This document shows positions 9,674-18,129 of a DNA stretch of 64,000 bases, one piece after another. The position numbers were made by a program, and so were the translations under genes. Numbering within the stretch: the first letter of the stretch is position 1; each line of letters begins with the position of its first letter. Origin of the DNA: Neobacillus muris (GTDB lineage Bacteria; Bacillota; Bacilli; Bacillales; Cytobacillaceae); contig NZ_CALPDF010000015.1 in assembly GCF_943193175.1 (NCBI RefSeq), positions 22,185-86,184 on the forward strand, given 5' to 3'. Below the pieces are notes generated by a model that saw nothing but the letters and a program-made list of their open reading frames with translations, had not been told where the DNA came from and searched no databases.

Positions 9674-9721
9674 ATTATAATGAACATTCTAAATTTAGTA
9701 TATCTAAATAAATTTCAGAAT
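9674..9721 (-). promoter_or_regulatory. Putative ggt-chrA promoter with overlapping inverted repeat
   Basis: A TATAAT hexamer (9674-9679, minus strand) lies 35 bases before the ggt start. The -35 region has no good hexamer and is covered by an imperfect inverted repeat (9686-9721) with arms ATTCTAAATTTA and its near-complement ending AGAAT. An AT-rich dyad over a weak -35 is typical of a regulator site; the regulator is not in the window. Confidence 0.4.
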
Positions 9722-9763
9722 TTAAAATGATTGTTTAGCACCAGGATCTCTCTGCACAAAAAA

Positions 9764-9791
9764 AACGCTGCCAGGTATACTTGGCAGCGTT
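9764..9791 (-). terminator. Rho-independent terminator after hpf
   Basis: A 10-bp stem AACGCTGCCA / TGGCAGCGTT with an 8-base loop, followed on the minus strand by a run of eight T. It makes hpf a single-gene transcript at its 3' end. Confidence 0.92.
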
Positions 9792-9805
9792 CTGCTTATT
9801 TTATA

Positions 9806-10351
9806 TTATTGAGCTTCAATCAGCCCATAACGGCCGTCTTTTCGGCGATAGACTACATTTGTCCGGTTTGTATCAGAATTAGTGAACACATAGAAGCTAT
9901 GTCCTAGCAGGTTCATTTGCAGAATGGCTTCTTCGCTGTCCATTGGTTTCAAATCAAACCGTTTGGTGCGGACTAATTCTAAATCCTCATCGTCATCATG
10001 AACTTCTGATGCCCCCGTAGGTGCAAATGCGAGCGGAACATTTCCTTTTTCACGGAACTTCCGGTTAATTTTCGTTTTATGCTTGCGAATTTGACGTTCC
10101 AGCTTATCGGTAATTAAGTCAATTGCTGCATACATATCAATATTTGTTTCTTCAGCCCGAAGAGTTAAATTCGGCAGCGGTATCGTCACTTCTACTTTGG
10201 AGGTTTTATCTGGATTAAATCTAAGATTGACATTGACATTCGCATTTGGTGCTTCAGTAAAATAGCGCTCCAATTTAGAAATTTTCTTTTCCAAATATTC
10301 TCTGATTGCTGGAGTTACCTCAATGTTTTCACCACGTACGTTATAGTTCAT
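9806..10351 (-). CDS. hpf: Long-form ribosome hibernation promoting factor
   Basis: A 181-residue HPF. The N-terminal domain (1-100, MNYNVRGENIEVTPAIREYLEKK onward) binds the decoding centre of the 30S subunit. The C-terminal dimerisation domain (about 125-181, containing VRTKRFDLKPMDSEEAILQMNLLGHSF) joins two ribosomes into inactive 100S particles. This corresponds to B. subtilis YvyD. A good AAAGGAGG site lies 8 bases before the start. In B. subtilis it is stress-induced (sigma B and sigma H); an AGCAGGATT / GAAAT pair upstream might be a sigma H promoter, but this is weak. It normally precedes secA; here secA is four genes away in opposite orientation. Confidence 0.97.
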   Translation of the reverse strand: MNYNVRGENIEVTPAIREYLEKKISKLERYFTEAPNANVNVNLRFNPDKTSKVEVTIPLPNLTLRAEETNIDMYAAIDLITDKLERQIRKHKTKINRKFREKGNVPLAFAPTGASEVHDDDEDLELVRTKRFDLKPMDSEEAILQMNLLGHSFYVFTNSDTNRTNVVYRRKDGRYGLIEAQ

Positions 10352-10621
10352 GTGTGGAGTCCTCCTTTATTTAAGGCTATGTATTACATTTCTATTTTAC
10401 CCTATAAGAATCCTGCTAGTGACTAATAAAAAATTTGTCGATTTATTGACAAAAACACTGGGAAAATAGTGAGAAAGTTCAACTACATTTTTGCTTTACA
10501 CGGGAGATTTTTAGTAAAATAATTGGTTATTCATCTTTATTTTAATATTATCAGGGACAATTTTCCACAAATATGGGCAGCGAATAAGGTAAATGGATGT
10601 GATATTAAAGGAGGATGCTCG

Positions 10622-11116
10622 ATGACCACAGAAGAGAGAAGAACATTAGCCTGGCATGAAACTTTGGAATTACATGAAATGGTGGCGTTCCAATCCACCG
10701 GGCTGATGAAACTAAAAATGTCAATAAATAAAGTGACCGATCCCGGTTTAAAGGAACTTTATCGAAGATGTATCCGCGACCTTGAAGCAAACCTTAGAGA
10801 ATTACTAAAATTTTATCCTCAAGCAGCAGGTTATCAGGGGCGTGAAGAGGAAGTTCGCGAAGATATGGGCTTTTTTGCAGCTGATTTGCTCGCCCTATCG
10901 AAAACATTGGTACGCAGCCTAGCGATTGCGATAACAGAGACAGCGACGCCCTCCCTTAGGAAAACATTTAGCAAGCAGTTAACTGGCGCTATCCAGGGGC
11001 ATGAAAGAGTGTTTAACTACATGTATGAGCATGGCTACTATCCTGCTTATGACCTGGGCCGGCTATTGGGGAATGATATGCAGTTAGCTGAAAAGGCACT
11101 TGGGATGAAGATCTGA
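10622..11116 (+). CDS. Spore coat protein, CotF family
   Basis: A 164-residue all-helical protein (HETLELHEMVAFQSTGLMKLK..., LYRRCIRDLEANLRELL) matching the coat F / ferritin-like spore coat family. Such proteins are made in the mother cell and assemble in the coat. The start ATG at 10622 follows AAAGGAGGATGCTCG, a near-ideal ribosome binding site; an in-frame extension back to 10523 lacks a site and is not supported. It is transcribed alone, divergent from hpf. No sigma E or sigma K promoter is clear to me. It marks the organism as an endospore former. Confidence 0.8.
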   Translation: MTTEERRTLAWHETLELHEMVAFQSTGLMKLKMSINKVTDPGLKELYRRCIRDLEANLRELLKFYPQAAGYQGREEEVREDMGFFAADLLALSKTLVRSLAIAITETATPSLRKTFSKQLTGAIQGHERVFNYMYEHGYYPAYDLGRLLGNDMQLAEKALGMKI

Positions 11117-11186
11117 AGGGAGTCGGGGCGGCGCTTAGCTGCCGTCCCTTCGATTTTATGATTTCAAGACATGTCATTGCCGGCCT

Positions 11187-11903
11187 CTACCTCGCCAATG
11201 TTAGAGACTTAACACTAACGGCTCCTGCACCTTTTAAGAGTTTTGCAGCATGCCTTAAAGTTGACCCGGTTGTATATATATCATCAACCAAAATGGCCCT
11301 TTTCCCTTGCAATTGGACCTCATGAATAAATTGAAATACCTGCGGCAGATGGATACGCTCTGTCCGGGATTTTTTCGACTGCTTTTCTGAATGGATTCGG
11401 GAAAGTATATTTGCCGGTGGAAACCCTGCTTCAATGATCATCGCTTCCGCCTGATTAAATCCTCTCTCATAAAGCCGCTCCTCACTTAACGGAATTGGAA
11501 TGAGTAAATCAATTTCCATTTTTAAAAGTGCTCTTTTCATATCCTCTGAAAAAACTTTAGCCAACATATAATCCCCACGAAATTTAAACTTGGCAATCAC
11601 CTCTTTTAAAAAATCATTGTAGTGGAAAATCGGGCAGTTTTTCTCAAGGAGACCCTGCCACTGAGGATCCTCTTCCCATCTCCAGCAGTCATGGCATAAA
11701 TCCCCATGACGAAAATCATCTGCCAATGCTGCAAACGAACGGCCGCATATCCGGCATGTCTCCCCCTCAATCCTCTCTAACCTCCCTTCGCAAGTGCCAC
11801 AAATAAACTGGTCGGTTTCAATGGATAAAAGCGATCTCCAACCTACCTCTGGGCGGATCAACTGATCGCAAATCAAGCATCGTTCTTGCAGGAAAATATT
11901 CAT
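11187..11903 (-). CDS. comFC: Competence protein ComFC, phosphoribosyltransferase fold
   Basis: A 238-residue ComFC/GntX-family protein needed for DNA uptake in competent Bacillus. The N-terminus carries a zinc-ribbon set of cysteines (CLIC, CGTC, CRIC, CHDC within residues 8-80). The C-terminal half holds the phosphoribosyltransferase signature AILVDDIYTTGSTL near residue 205. The start was placed at MNIFLQERCLIC because AAGGGGGACAGAT lies directly upstream; an earlier in-frame ATG has no site. It starts 19 bases after the comFA stop, so the two share an operon. comFB, which sits between them in B. subtilis, is absent. Confidence 0.93.
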   Translation of the reverse strand: MNIFLQERCLICDQLIRPEVGWRSLLSIETDQFICGTCEGRLERIEGETCRICGRSFAALADDFRHGDLCHDCWRWEEDPQWQGLLEKNCPIFHYNDFLKEVIAKFKFRGDYMLAKVFSEDMKRALLKMEIDLLIPIPLSEERLYERGFNQAEAMIIEAGFPPANILSRIHSEKQSKKSRTERIHLPQVFQFIHEVQLQGKRAILVDDIYTTGSTLRHAAKLLKGAGAVSVKSLTLAR

Positions 11904-11922
11904 ATCTGTCCCCCTTAAGTGT

Positions 11923-13416
11923 TTATTGATGATCAAGTAATCCCATTTTAAATCCCTCTCGGTTCATCATTAAGATTTGTCTTTTGGCTTTCAACATCTC
12001 TTCCGTTTTCCCATAATGAAAGAATGTCACCATCCCGTCAGGATGATCCTTGCTTCTGCCCGCCCTGCCGGCAATTTGGACAAGCGCGCTTTCAGTAAAA
12101 ATACTGTCTTCCGCTCCAATGACAGCCACATCGATGTTTGGAAAAGTAACGCCCCGCTCCAATATGGTCGTCGTCAGCAGCATAGATATTCCTTTTGCCC
12201 GCATTTTTTGGACTTTTTCCTTCCGCTTAGGGTCTTCCGCATGAACAGCTTCTATTTCGGGAGCAAGCTGGCGAAGAATCGGGAGGGCTTTCTCCATCAA
12301 TGGGATATGCGGGAAGAAGATCAAGGCCTGTTTTCCGGAATCTATCCTGTTTTTGGCCCATTGAAGGACCCTAGGAGGGAGCTTGCCTTTGTGAAGCAGC
12401 TTTTGCCAATTTCCACACCAGGAGAATTCAGGAACCGGCAGAGGCTGGCGATGGAATCGGGCGGGGATGGTCGTAAAATTTCTCTTTCCTGTTCGGCATT
12501 CTTGCTGTCATTTTTGATTTGGAGTGGCAGAGAGATAAATCAGTGCTGATTCGGATTTTCGAGCATGAATCGCAGCGTGTTGAAGCGATTCTTCCACCGT
12601 ATAAGGAAAAGCATCGACTTCATCGAGAATGATCGCATCGAAAGCATGATAAAAGCGGAGTAATTGGTGGGTGGTGGCAATGGTAAGCGGGGCATATACA
12701 TGACGGTCTTCACTCCCGCCGTATAGAACAGCAATCTCGATGTCAGGAAATGCTGATTTCAGCCGGGGTGCCAGTTCAAGCACGACGTCTGTCCTTGGTG
12801 CAGCAATGCAAATTCTTTTAGTCGCTGCGAGAGCGGCCTCAATTCCTGCAAAAAGCACCTCCGTCTTGCCTGCCCCGCAAACGGCCCATACAAGCCATTC
12901 TTTATTTTGAAGAATCGCCTCAACTACCTGATCAGAAGCTAGTTGCTGACCTGCGGAAAGTGTTCCAGACCACCCCATAATTTTTGCTGGAAGCTCGGTG
13001 TCTGGTTCAGGCCCATTCCAACCGAACAACGGTGTGCATTCACTTATTCGACCCATCATGATGCAGTGACGGCAATAAATGCATGTTTCTCCGCATCTAG
13101 CACACTGGAATGCTCCAAATAGCTGTGGATCCTTGTTTCCGCACCGGGTACATACTGGCAATTTTCCTTGATACTCAATGCCTTTTCGGTAAGTTATATA
13201 TCCGTTCTCATAGTGGGTTTGAATTTCGTCGAAAGGGAAAGGGATATCTTCAAACAGGAGTTGCTTGCCGGTGAGAAATTGCTGGAGTGCGGGGTTATAG
13301 GAGAATTCTGGTTTTAGTGCAGGCTGAGGGATTATTGGGAATTGAGAGATTCGAAGGGAACCATTCGAGGTAAATTTTTGCGGGAATATCTTGTTATTCT
13401 CAATTAAAAAACGCAT
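11923..13416 (-). pseudogene. comFA: comFA, DNA-uptake helicase gene interrupted by an in-frame TGA
   Basis: Read through codon 303, this is a complete 497-codon ComFA, the membrane-associated ATPase that helps pull single-stranded DNA into competent cells. Seen: four zinc CxxC pairs (about residues 90-120), Walker A AVCGAGKTE near 180, DEVD box ILDEVDAFPY, motif III LSATP, IPARFH, the WCGNWQK segment and motif VI QIAGRAGRS. The reading frame is identical before and after the TGA at 12508-12510, so this is one nonsense codon and not a frameshift. The residues after it (QQECRTGKRNFTTIPARFH) continue smoothly. A TGG to TGA change is the simplest explanation. The truncated N-terminal product would lack the second helicase lobe. 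A sequencing error remains possible. Confidence 0.85.
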
Positions 13417-13632
13417 TAGATATTGTTCATCTCTTTTCTAAAAAAGTATTTATATTACTTCTCCGAATAGAGTTATTTTTCCTTTTTATTTTGAATTACT
13501 TTTAGATCTAATGGTTCTTGTGAGATTTTAAAATGATTAATTTAAAAATAGTAAACTTTAATTTTATATATATTTTTAAATATGACAATAGTATTATTAA
13601 ATTGTTAATAACCTAGCCAGAAAGGATGAGAA

Positions 13633-16260
13633 ATGAGGTTAATAAAAAATATTGGAACTATTTTACTAGCAGGAATTGTTTTGGTATTGTTTACAAAAAT
13701 ATCATCATTGGCTTCAGCACAAACAATCGGACCATTAGGAGTGATTGATTCACCAATAAATGGCTCTACTGTTAAGGGACAAATAATGGTGAATGGATGG
13801 TATTTGGATGAATCGAGTGTATCAAAGATTGAAGTATTAGTGGACGGAGCTGTCGCAGGTCAGGCTGCCTATGGAGATCCAAGACCAGATGTACAAAATG
13901 CTTATCCACAGTACAACAATGGGAAGGCTGGCTTTCATTATACTCTCGACACCACTAAATATAGTGATGGAATACATACAGTTACAATCCGGGGGACAGG
14001 ATTGAATGGCCGAGTAAACACAATACCAGGCAGCACCATCGTAATCTCCAATGTCAAAGGATATGTCGATAATCCAAGTGCTGAAAAAGCACTAATCGGG
14101 ACTATTAACGTGTCAGGGTGGGTTTTAGATGAAAGCGGCGTATCCAAAATTGAAGTACTGGTGGATGGCAGACTGGAAGGGCAAGCTGCGTATGGAGATA
14201 CCAGACCGGATGTCCAAAAAGCTTTTCCCCAGTACAACAATGGGAAGGCTGGCTTTCATTACACTCTCGATACAACCAAATTCAATGATGGGGCGCATAC
14301 TGTTACTGTTAAAGAAACAGGATTGAACAACCGAGTTACCACATTATCTGAAACTATAATAACCTTTGAGAATGTAAAAAGTTATATAGACAACCCGGTT
14401 TTCGGAAAAACACTAACAGGTACTCTTAATCTTTCGGGATGGTTACTAGATGGCGGAGGAGTTTCCAAAATCGAAGTATTAGTGGATGGAGAATTGACAG
14501 GTGAGGCCGTTTATGGTGATGAAAGAACAGATGTCCAAAAGGCCTATCCACAGTTTAATAATGGTTCAGCAGGTTTTCATTACACTCTCGACACTACAAA
14601 GTTTAATGATGGCAGCCACACTATTACGGTTAAGGAAACAGGTGCAAACGGGCATGTCACAATATTGCCCCCTATAAGTGTCTCCTTCTCAAACGTAAAA
14701 GGATATTTGGATCAGCCTGCATTCAATTCTATCCTAAAAGGAAAAAGTAACATATCTGGTTGGTTTTTGGATGCTGGCGGGGTATCAAAAATTGAAATTC
14801 TTGTGGATGGAGAAGTCTCAGGACAAGCCGTTTATGGAGATGAAAGAACAGATGTCAAAAAAGCATTTCCTGAATTCAACAATGGTTTTTCTGGGTTCCA
14901 TTATATCTTAGATACCACAAAATTCAGTAATGGCACCCACTCGATTACCATTAAGGAAACCGCAGCAAACGGTCGAATCACAATGTTTCAGGAAATAAAA
15001 GCGAGCATATCAAATGAAGTAAAAGGATATCTGGATAATCCAAATCCGAATTCCCATGTAATAGGAACAACGAATGTCTCCGGCTGGCTGTTAGATCCCA
15101 GTGGTGTTTCCAAGATCGAAGTATTAGTGGATGGCCAAGTAACTGGAGAAGCCGTATACGGTGATGAGCGCCTGGATATTAAAAACGCCTTCCCAGAATA
15201 TAGTAACGGAAAGGCTGGCTTCCATTATGCATTAGATACCTCACGTTTCCCCGATGGGATACATTCCTTATCCATCAGAGAGACAGGGGTGAATGGAAGC
15301 ATTAACCAATTAATTAATATTCCTATTACAATCTCAAACTTTAAGGCATATCTGGATAATCCTATTCCTGGCACAAAAATGAAAGGTACCTATAACCTTT
15401 CCGGCTGGTTGTTTGATGAGTTCGGGGTAGAAAAAATTGAAGTATTGGTAGATGGTGCAGTAGATGGCCAAGCGGTATATGGAGATGCGAGACCAGATGT
15501 ACAAGGTGTTTTCCCCGAGTATAACAATGGAAAGGGCGGCTTCCACTATGCCCTTGACACAGCCAAATATAGCGATGGAAAGCATACAATTACGATTAGA
15601 GAAACAGGAATGAATGGCCGTGTAAACACATTGCCTGAAACGACCGTTATCTTCAAGCAAGTCTTCACTACAGTATTTTTGGACCCAGGACATGGCGGTT
15701 CCGATCCTGGAGCAATTGGCGGCGGCTACCGGGAATCTGACCTGAACTTGGCTGTTGCAAAAAAGGTCCAATCATTGTTAGTAGATCGTGGTTATACTGT
15801 TTATATGTCTCGTAATGATGACACTTTTGTTGAATTGCTTGATCGTTCTGAAATGGCCAATAATTTAGCCGCAGATATTTTTATTAGTATCCATCACAAT
15901 TCAACAGGTGCTGGACCTACTTCTGCTTCTGGTATCGAATCTTATTTTTATAAATATAATCCGGATTACCCTTCAAAAATCAATGTGGATATGCATAATA
16001 ATCCCGAAAGGATTTCAAAGAGTATGACACTTGCGAATATCATCCAAAATAATATGGTTGAGTATACAGGTGCAAACAATCGGGGAACTGATGGACAATC
16101 ATTTGCAGTAATACGTGAAGCAGCTATGCCTGCAACTTTACTTGAGCTAGGTTTTATTAACAATGCAAGTGAGCGTCAAAAATTAGTGGCCGATTCTTAT
16201 CAAAATACATTAGCAAAAGCAATTGCTGATGGTATTGATGAGTATTTTAAAAATTATTAA
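13633..16260 (+). CDS. Secreted N-acetylmuramoyl-L-alanine amidase with six Ig-like repeats
   Basis: An 875-residue wall hydrolase. A signal peptide (about 1-30) is followed by six repeats of roughly 105 residues, each opening with a [GA]-Y-[ILV]-D-x-P motif, then SGW(L/F)LD, GVSKIEVLVDG, and a FHY.LDT segment. They resemble bacterial Ig-like (Big_7-type) modules. The C-terminal Amidase_3 domain (about 677-872) has the zinc/catalytic set H687 (DPGHGG), E701 (YRESDLN), H754 (SIHHN) and E838 (LLELGF), so it should cut the MurNAc-L-Ala bond. AAAGGATG precedes the start. It lies on the opposite strand between degV and comFA, which are adjacent in B. subtilis, so it looks inserted. The glucosaminidase at 37524 carries the same repeat. 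Confidence 0.93.
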   Translation: MRLIKNIGTILLAGIVLVLFTKISSLASAQTIGPLGVIDSPINGSTVKGQIMVNGWYLDESSVSKIEVLVDGAVAGQAAYGDPRPDVQNAYPQYNNGKAGFHYTLDTTKYSDGIHTVTIRGTGLNGRVNTIPGSTIVISNVKGYVDNPSAEKALIGTINVSGWVLDESGVSKIEVLVDGRLEGQAAYGDTRPDVQKAFPQYNNGKAGFHYTLDTTKFNDGAHTVTVKETGLNNRVTTLSETIITFENVKSYIDNPVFGKTLTGTLNLSGWLLDGGGVSKIEVLVDGELTGEAVYGDERTDVQKAYPQFNNGSAGFHYTLDTTKFNDGSHTITVKETGANGHVTILPPISVSFSNVKGYLDQPAFNSILKGKSNISGWFLDAGGVSKIEILVDGEVSGQAVYGDERTDVKKAFPEFNNGFSGFHYILDTTKFSNGTHSITIKETAANGRITMFQEIKASISNEVKGYLDNPNPNSHVIGTTNVSGWLLDPSGVSKIEVLVDGQVTGEAVYGDERLDIKNAFPEYSNGKAGFHYALDTSRFPDGIHSLSIRETGVNGSINQLINIPITISNFKAYLDNPIPGTKMKGTYNLSGWLFDEFGVEKIEVLVDGAVDGQAVYGDARPDVQGVFPEYNNGKGGFHYALDTAKYSDGKHTITIRETGMNGRVNTLPETTVIFKQVFTTVFLDPGHGGSDPGAIGGGYRESDLNLAVAKKVQSLLVDRGYTVYMSRNDDTFVELLDRSEMANNLAADIFISIHHNSTGAGPTSASGIESYFYKYNPDYPSKINVDMHNNPERISKSMTLANIIQNNMVEYTGANNRGTDGQSFAVIREAAMPATLLELGFINNASERQKLVADSYQNTLAKAIADGIDEYFKNY

Positions 16261-16300
16261 TGTATTTTAAATGATTAAGAAAGTACATCATTTCAAAAAA

Positions 16301-16330
16301 GGACTAGAAAAAATTTTCTAGTCCCTTTTT
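16301..16330 (+). terminator. Bidirectional terminator between amidase and degV
   Basis: An 11-bp stem, GGACTAGAAAA / TTTTCTAGTCC, with A-run and T-run flanks on both sides, placed between two convergent genes. Confidence 0.85.
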
Positions 16331-16336
16331 AATGAG

Positions 16337-17176
16337 CTATTTTTTCATCCAGCCCATTCCCATCGATCCTTCACCCAAATGGGTGCCAATAACAGCCCCA
16401 AAGTAGCCTATAGAAAACTCAACATTTGGATATAAGGTTTCCAGTTCGTCCTTCCATTCGTTCGCTTCTTTCTCTCGATTTGCATGGATAATAACAGCGC
16501 GATAGGCTTTGCCGCTAGCCGCATCTTCTCCCAGCAGGTCACTAATCCGTTTCAATGCCTTTTTCCTAGTACGGATTTTTTCAAAAGGAACAATCACTTT
16601 GTCTTCAAAATGAAGCAATGGTTTAACCTGAAGCAAACTGCCAATGAATGCTTGGGCACCTGACAGCCTTCCGCCCCTTTGCAAATGCGATAAGTCATCT
16701 ACCATAAAATACGCTCGGGCAGTCTTTTTCAGCTCCTCAAGCCTCTCCAAGATAACCTCGGGAGTTTTTCCTTGTAAAGCCATCATCGCAGCTTCAATTG
16801 CATACAAGCCCTGAACCATACAGCTGATTTCTGAGTCAAATGCAAAGACTTTAATTCCATCCACCATCGTTCCGGCTGTGATGGCTCCTTGGTACGTCCC
16901 GCTGATACCGCTTGATAAATGGATGCTGATGACTGCATCATAATCCTTTGACAGCTTTTCAAGCAATTCAACCATCTGGCCAATCGGCGGCTGGGAAGTC
17001 TTTGGCAGCTCTTTTGTCCTTACCGCTTCATAAAATTCACTTGCTGTTATATCAATTTCTTCTTGTAAAACCTCTGTTCCGAATATCACTTGTAACGGAA
17101 TCATATGGATATTCCATTTTTCCCGTATATCTTTCGGAATGTACGCGGTACTGTCAGTGACAATTGCCGTTTTCAT
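16337..17176 (-). CDS. degV: DegV family fatty-acid-binding protein
   Basis: A 279-residue DegV/FakB-type protein that binds a fatty acid between two alpha/beta domains; family members present fatty acids to FakA kinase. Seen: MKTAIVTDSTAYIP at the N-terminus, the headgroup-binding HLSSGISGTYQGA near residue 90, and LSHLQRGGRLSGAQA near 160. The start at 17176 was chosen because AAGGATGG lies about 10 bases upstream and the family begins here; a longer frame back to 17296 adds unmatched residues. It follows degSU as in B. subtilis (YviA) but is cut off from degU by a terminator. Confidence 0.9.
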   Translation of the reverse strand: MKTAIVTDSTAYIPKDIREKWNIHMIPLQVIFGTEVLQEEIDITASEFYEAVRTKELPKTSQPPIGQMVELLEKLSKDYDAVISIHLSSGISGTYQGAITAGTMVDGIKVFAFDSEISCMVQGLYAIEAAMMALQGKTPEVILERLEELKKTARAYFMVDDLSHLQRGGRLSGAQAFIGSLLQVKPLLHFEDKVIVPFEKIRTRKKALKRISDLLGEDAASGKAYRAVIIHANREKEANEWKDELETLYPNVEFSIGYFGAVIGTHLGEGSMGMGWMKK

Positions 17177-17281
17177 CTTAATAACCATCCTTGTTAGTTT
17201 TATATCAAACGTTTGCATAAACATCATTGTATATGAATCAAACCAAAAAAGCATTATGAAATGGCTTAAATTTCCCAACAT

Positions 17282-17314
17282 AAAAAGAGCATACACCTGA
17301 TGTATGCCCTTTTA
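17282..17314 (-). terminator. Terminator after degU
   Basis: A stem AAAAGGGCATACA / TGTATGCTCTTTTT (minus-strand sense) with a five-base loop and a T-run, 30 bases past the degU stop. Confidence 0.85.
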
Positions 17315-17343
17315 CTTGCCATGATTTCATAATTGTTTCTTAC

Positions 17344-18030
17344 TTATCGAACCTCTACCCAGCCATTTTTAATGGCGGATACCACTGCTTGGGTACGGTC
17401 ATTAACGTTCATTTTTTGAAGTATATTACTTACATGGTTCTTAACTGTTTTTTCGCTGATGTATAAAGCTTCGCCAATGCCCCGGTTGCTTTTTCCATCG
17501 GCCAGCATTTGCAGCACTTCGCATTCACGGCGTGTTAATAAGTGCAGTGGACGGCGAATTTCAACTGTTTGGGCGTAAACACCTCCGCGTGAAACGCCTG
17601 CTGCCAATTTACGATATTCATTGACTAGATTGTGTGTTACCTTAGGATGCAGGTAAGAACCTCCGTCAGCCACAACCCGAACGGCCTCAATCAAGGCATC
17701 CGCATCCATTTCCTTCAGCAAATAGCCGCTGGCGCCTGTTTGCAGGGCATGGGTGACATAATTTTCATCATCATGAATCGATAAAATAATCACCTTTGTA
17801 TCTGGGTATTTTTCAATCAACTCACGGGTTGCTTCCACTCCGTTAACTTGCGGCATATTAATATCCATAATCACCACATCAGGGCGGTGCTCCTCCACAA
17901 TCGTAAGTGCATCACTGCCGTCATCCCCTTCGGCAACGACTTTAAAGGATTTTTCAAATTCAAGTATTCTTTTAACGCCTTCTCTAAAGAGCTGGTGATC
18001 GTCAATAATCGCAATTTTTGTAGTAGTCAT
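17344..18030 (-). CDS. degU: Response regulator DegU
   Basis: A 228-residue NarL/FixJ-type regulator, very close to B. subtilis DegU, which controls secreted proteases, competence, biofilm and motility according to phosphorylation level. The receiver domain has acidic pocket D10/D11, phospho-acceptor D56 (VVIMDINMP), T/S and K107 (YLLKEMD). The C-terminal LuxR-type helix-turn-helix is at about 160-225 ([28 protein letters not shown]). The start has an AGGAGGGG site. A 99-base gap to degS leaves room for its own promoter, as in B. subtilis. The adjacent comF genes are a known DegU-linked neighbourhood. Confidence 0.97.
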   Translation of the reverse strand: MTTTKIAIIDDHQLFREGVKRILEFEKSFKVVAEGDDGSDALTIVEEHRPDVVIMDINMPQVNGVEATRELIEKYPDTKVIILSIHDDENYVTHALQTGASGYLLKEMDADALIEAVRVVADGGSYLHPKVTHNLVNEYRKLAAGVSRGGVYAQTVEIRRPLHLLTRRECEVLQMLADGKSNRGIGEALYISEKTVKNHVSNILQKMNVNDRTQAVVSAIKNGWVEVR

Positions 18031-18129
18031 ATGTAACCCCTCCTGGTTTCTCCGTGTTTTCCTGCTGGAAAGCTTTTATCTATTGACAGTTCTTGATTGT
18101 ATTATACATATTCATGTTCATTAGCATTA

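Noticed and set aside
12480..12530. Two compensating frameshifts in comFA (short frame starting ATG-ACA-GCA)
   Set aside because: The frame before and after the TGA is the same and the intervening residues read sensibly, so one nonsense codon is simpler.
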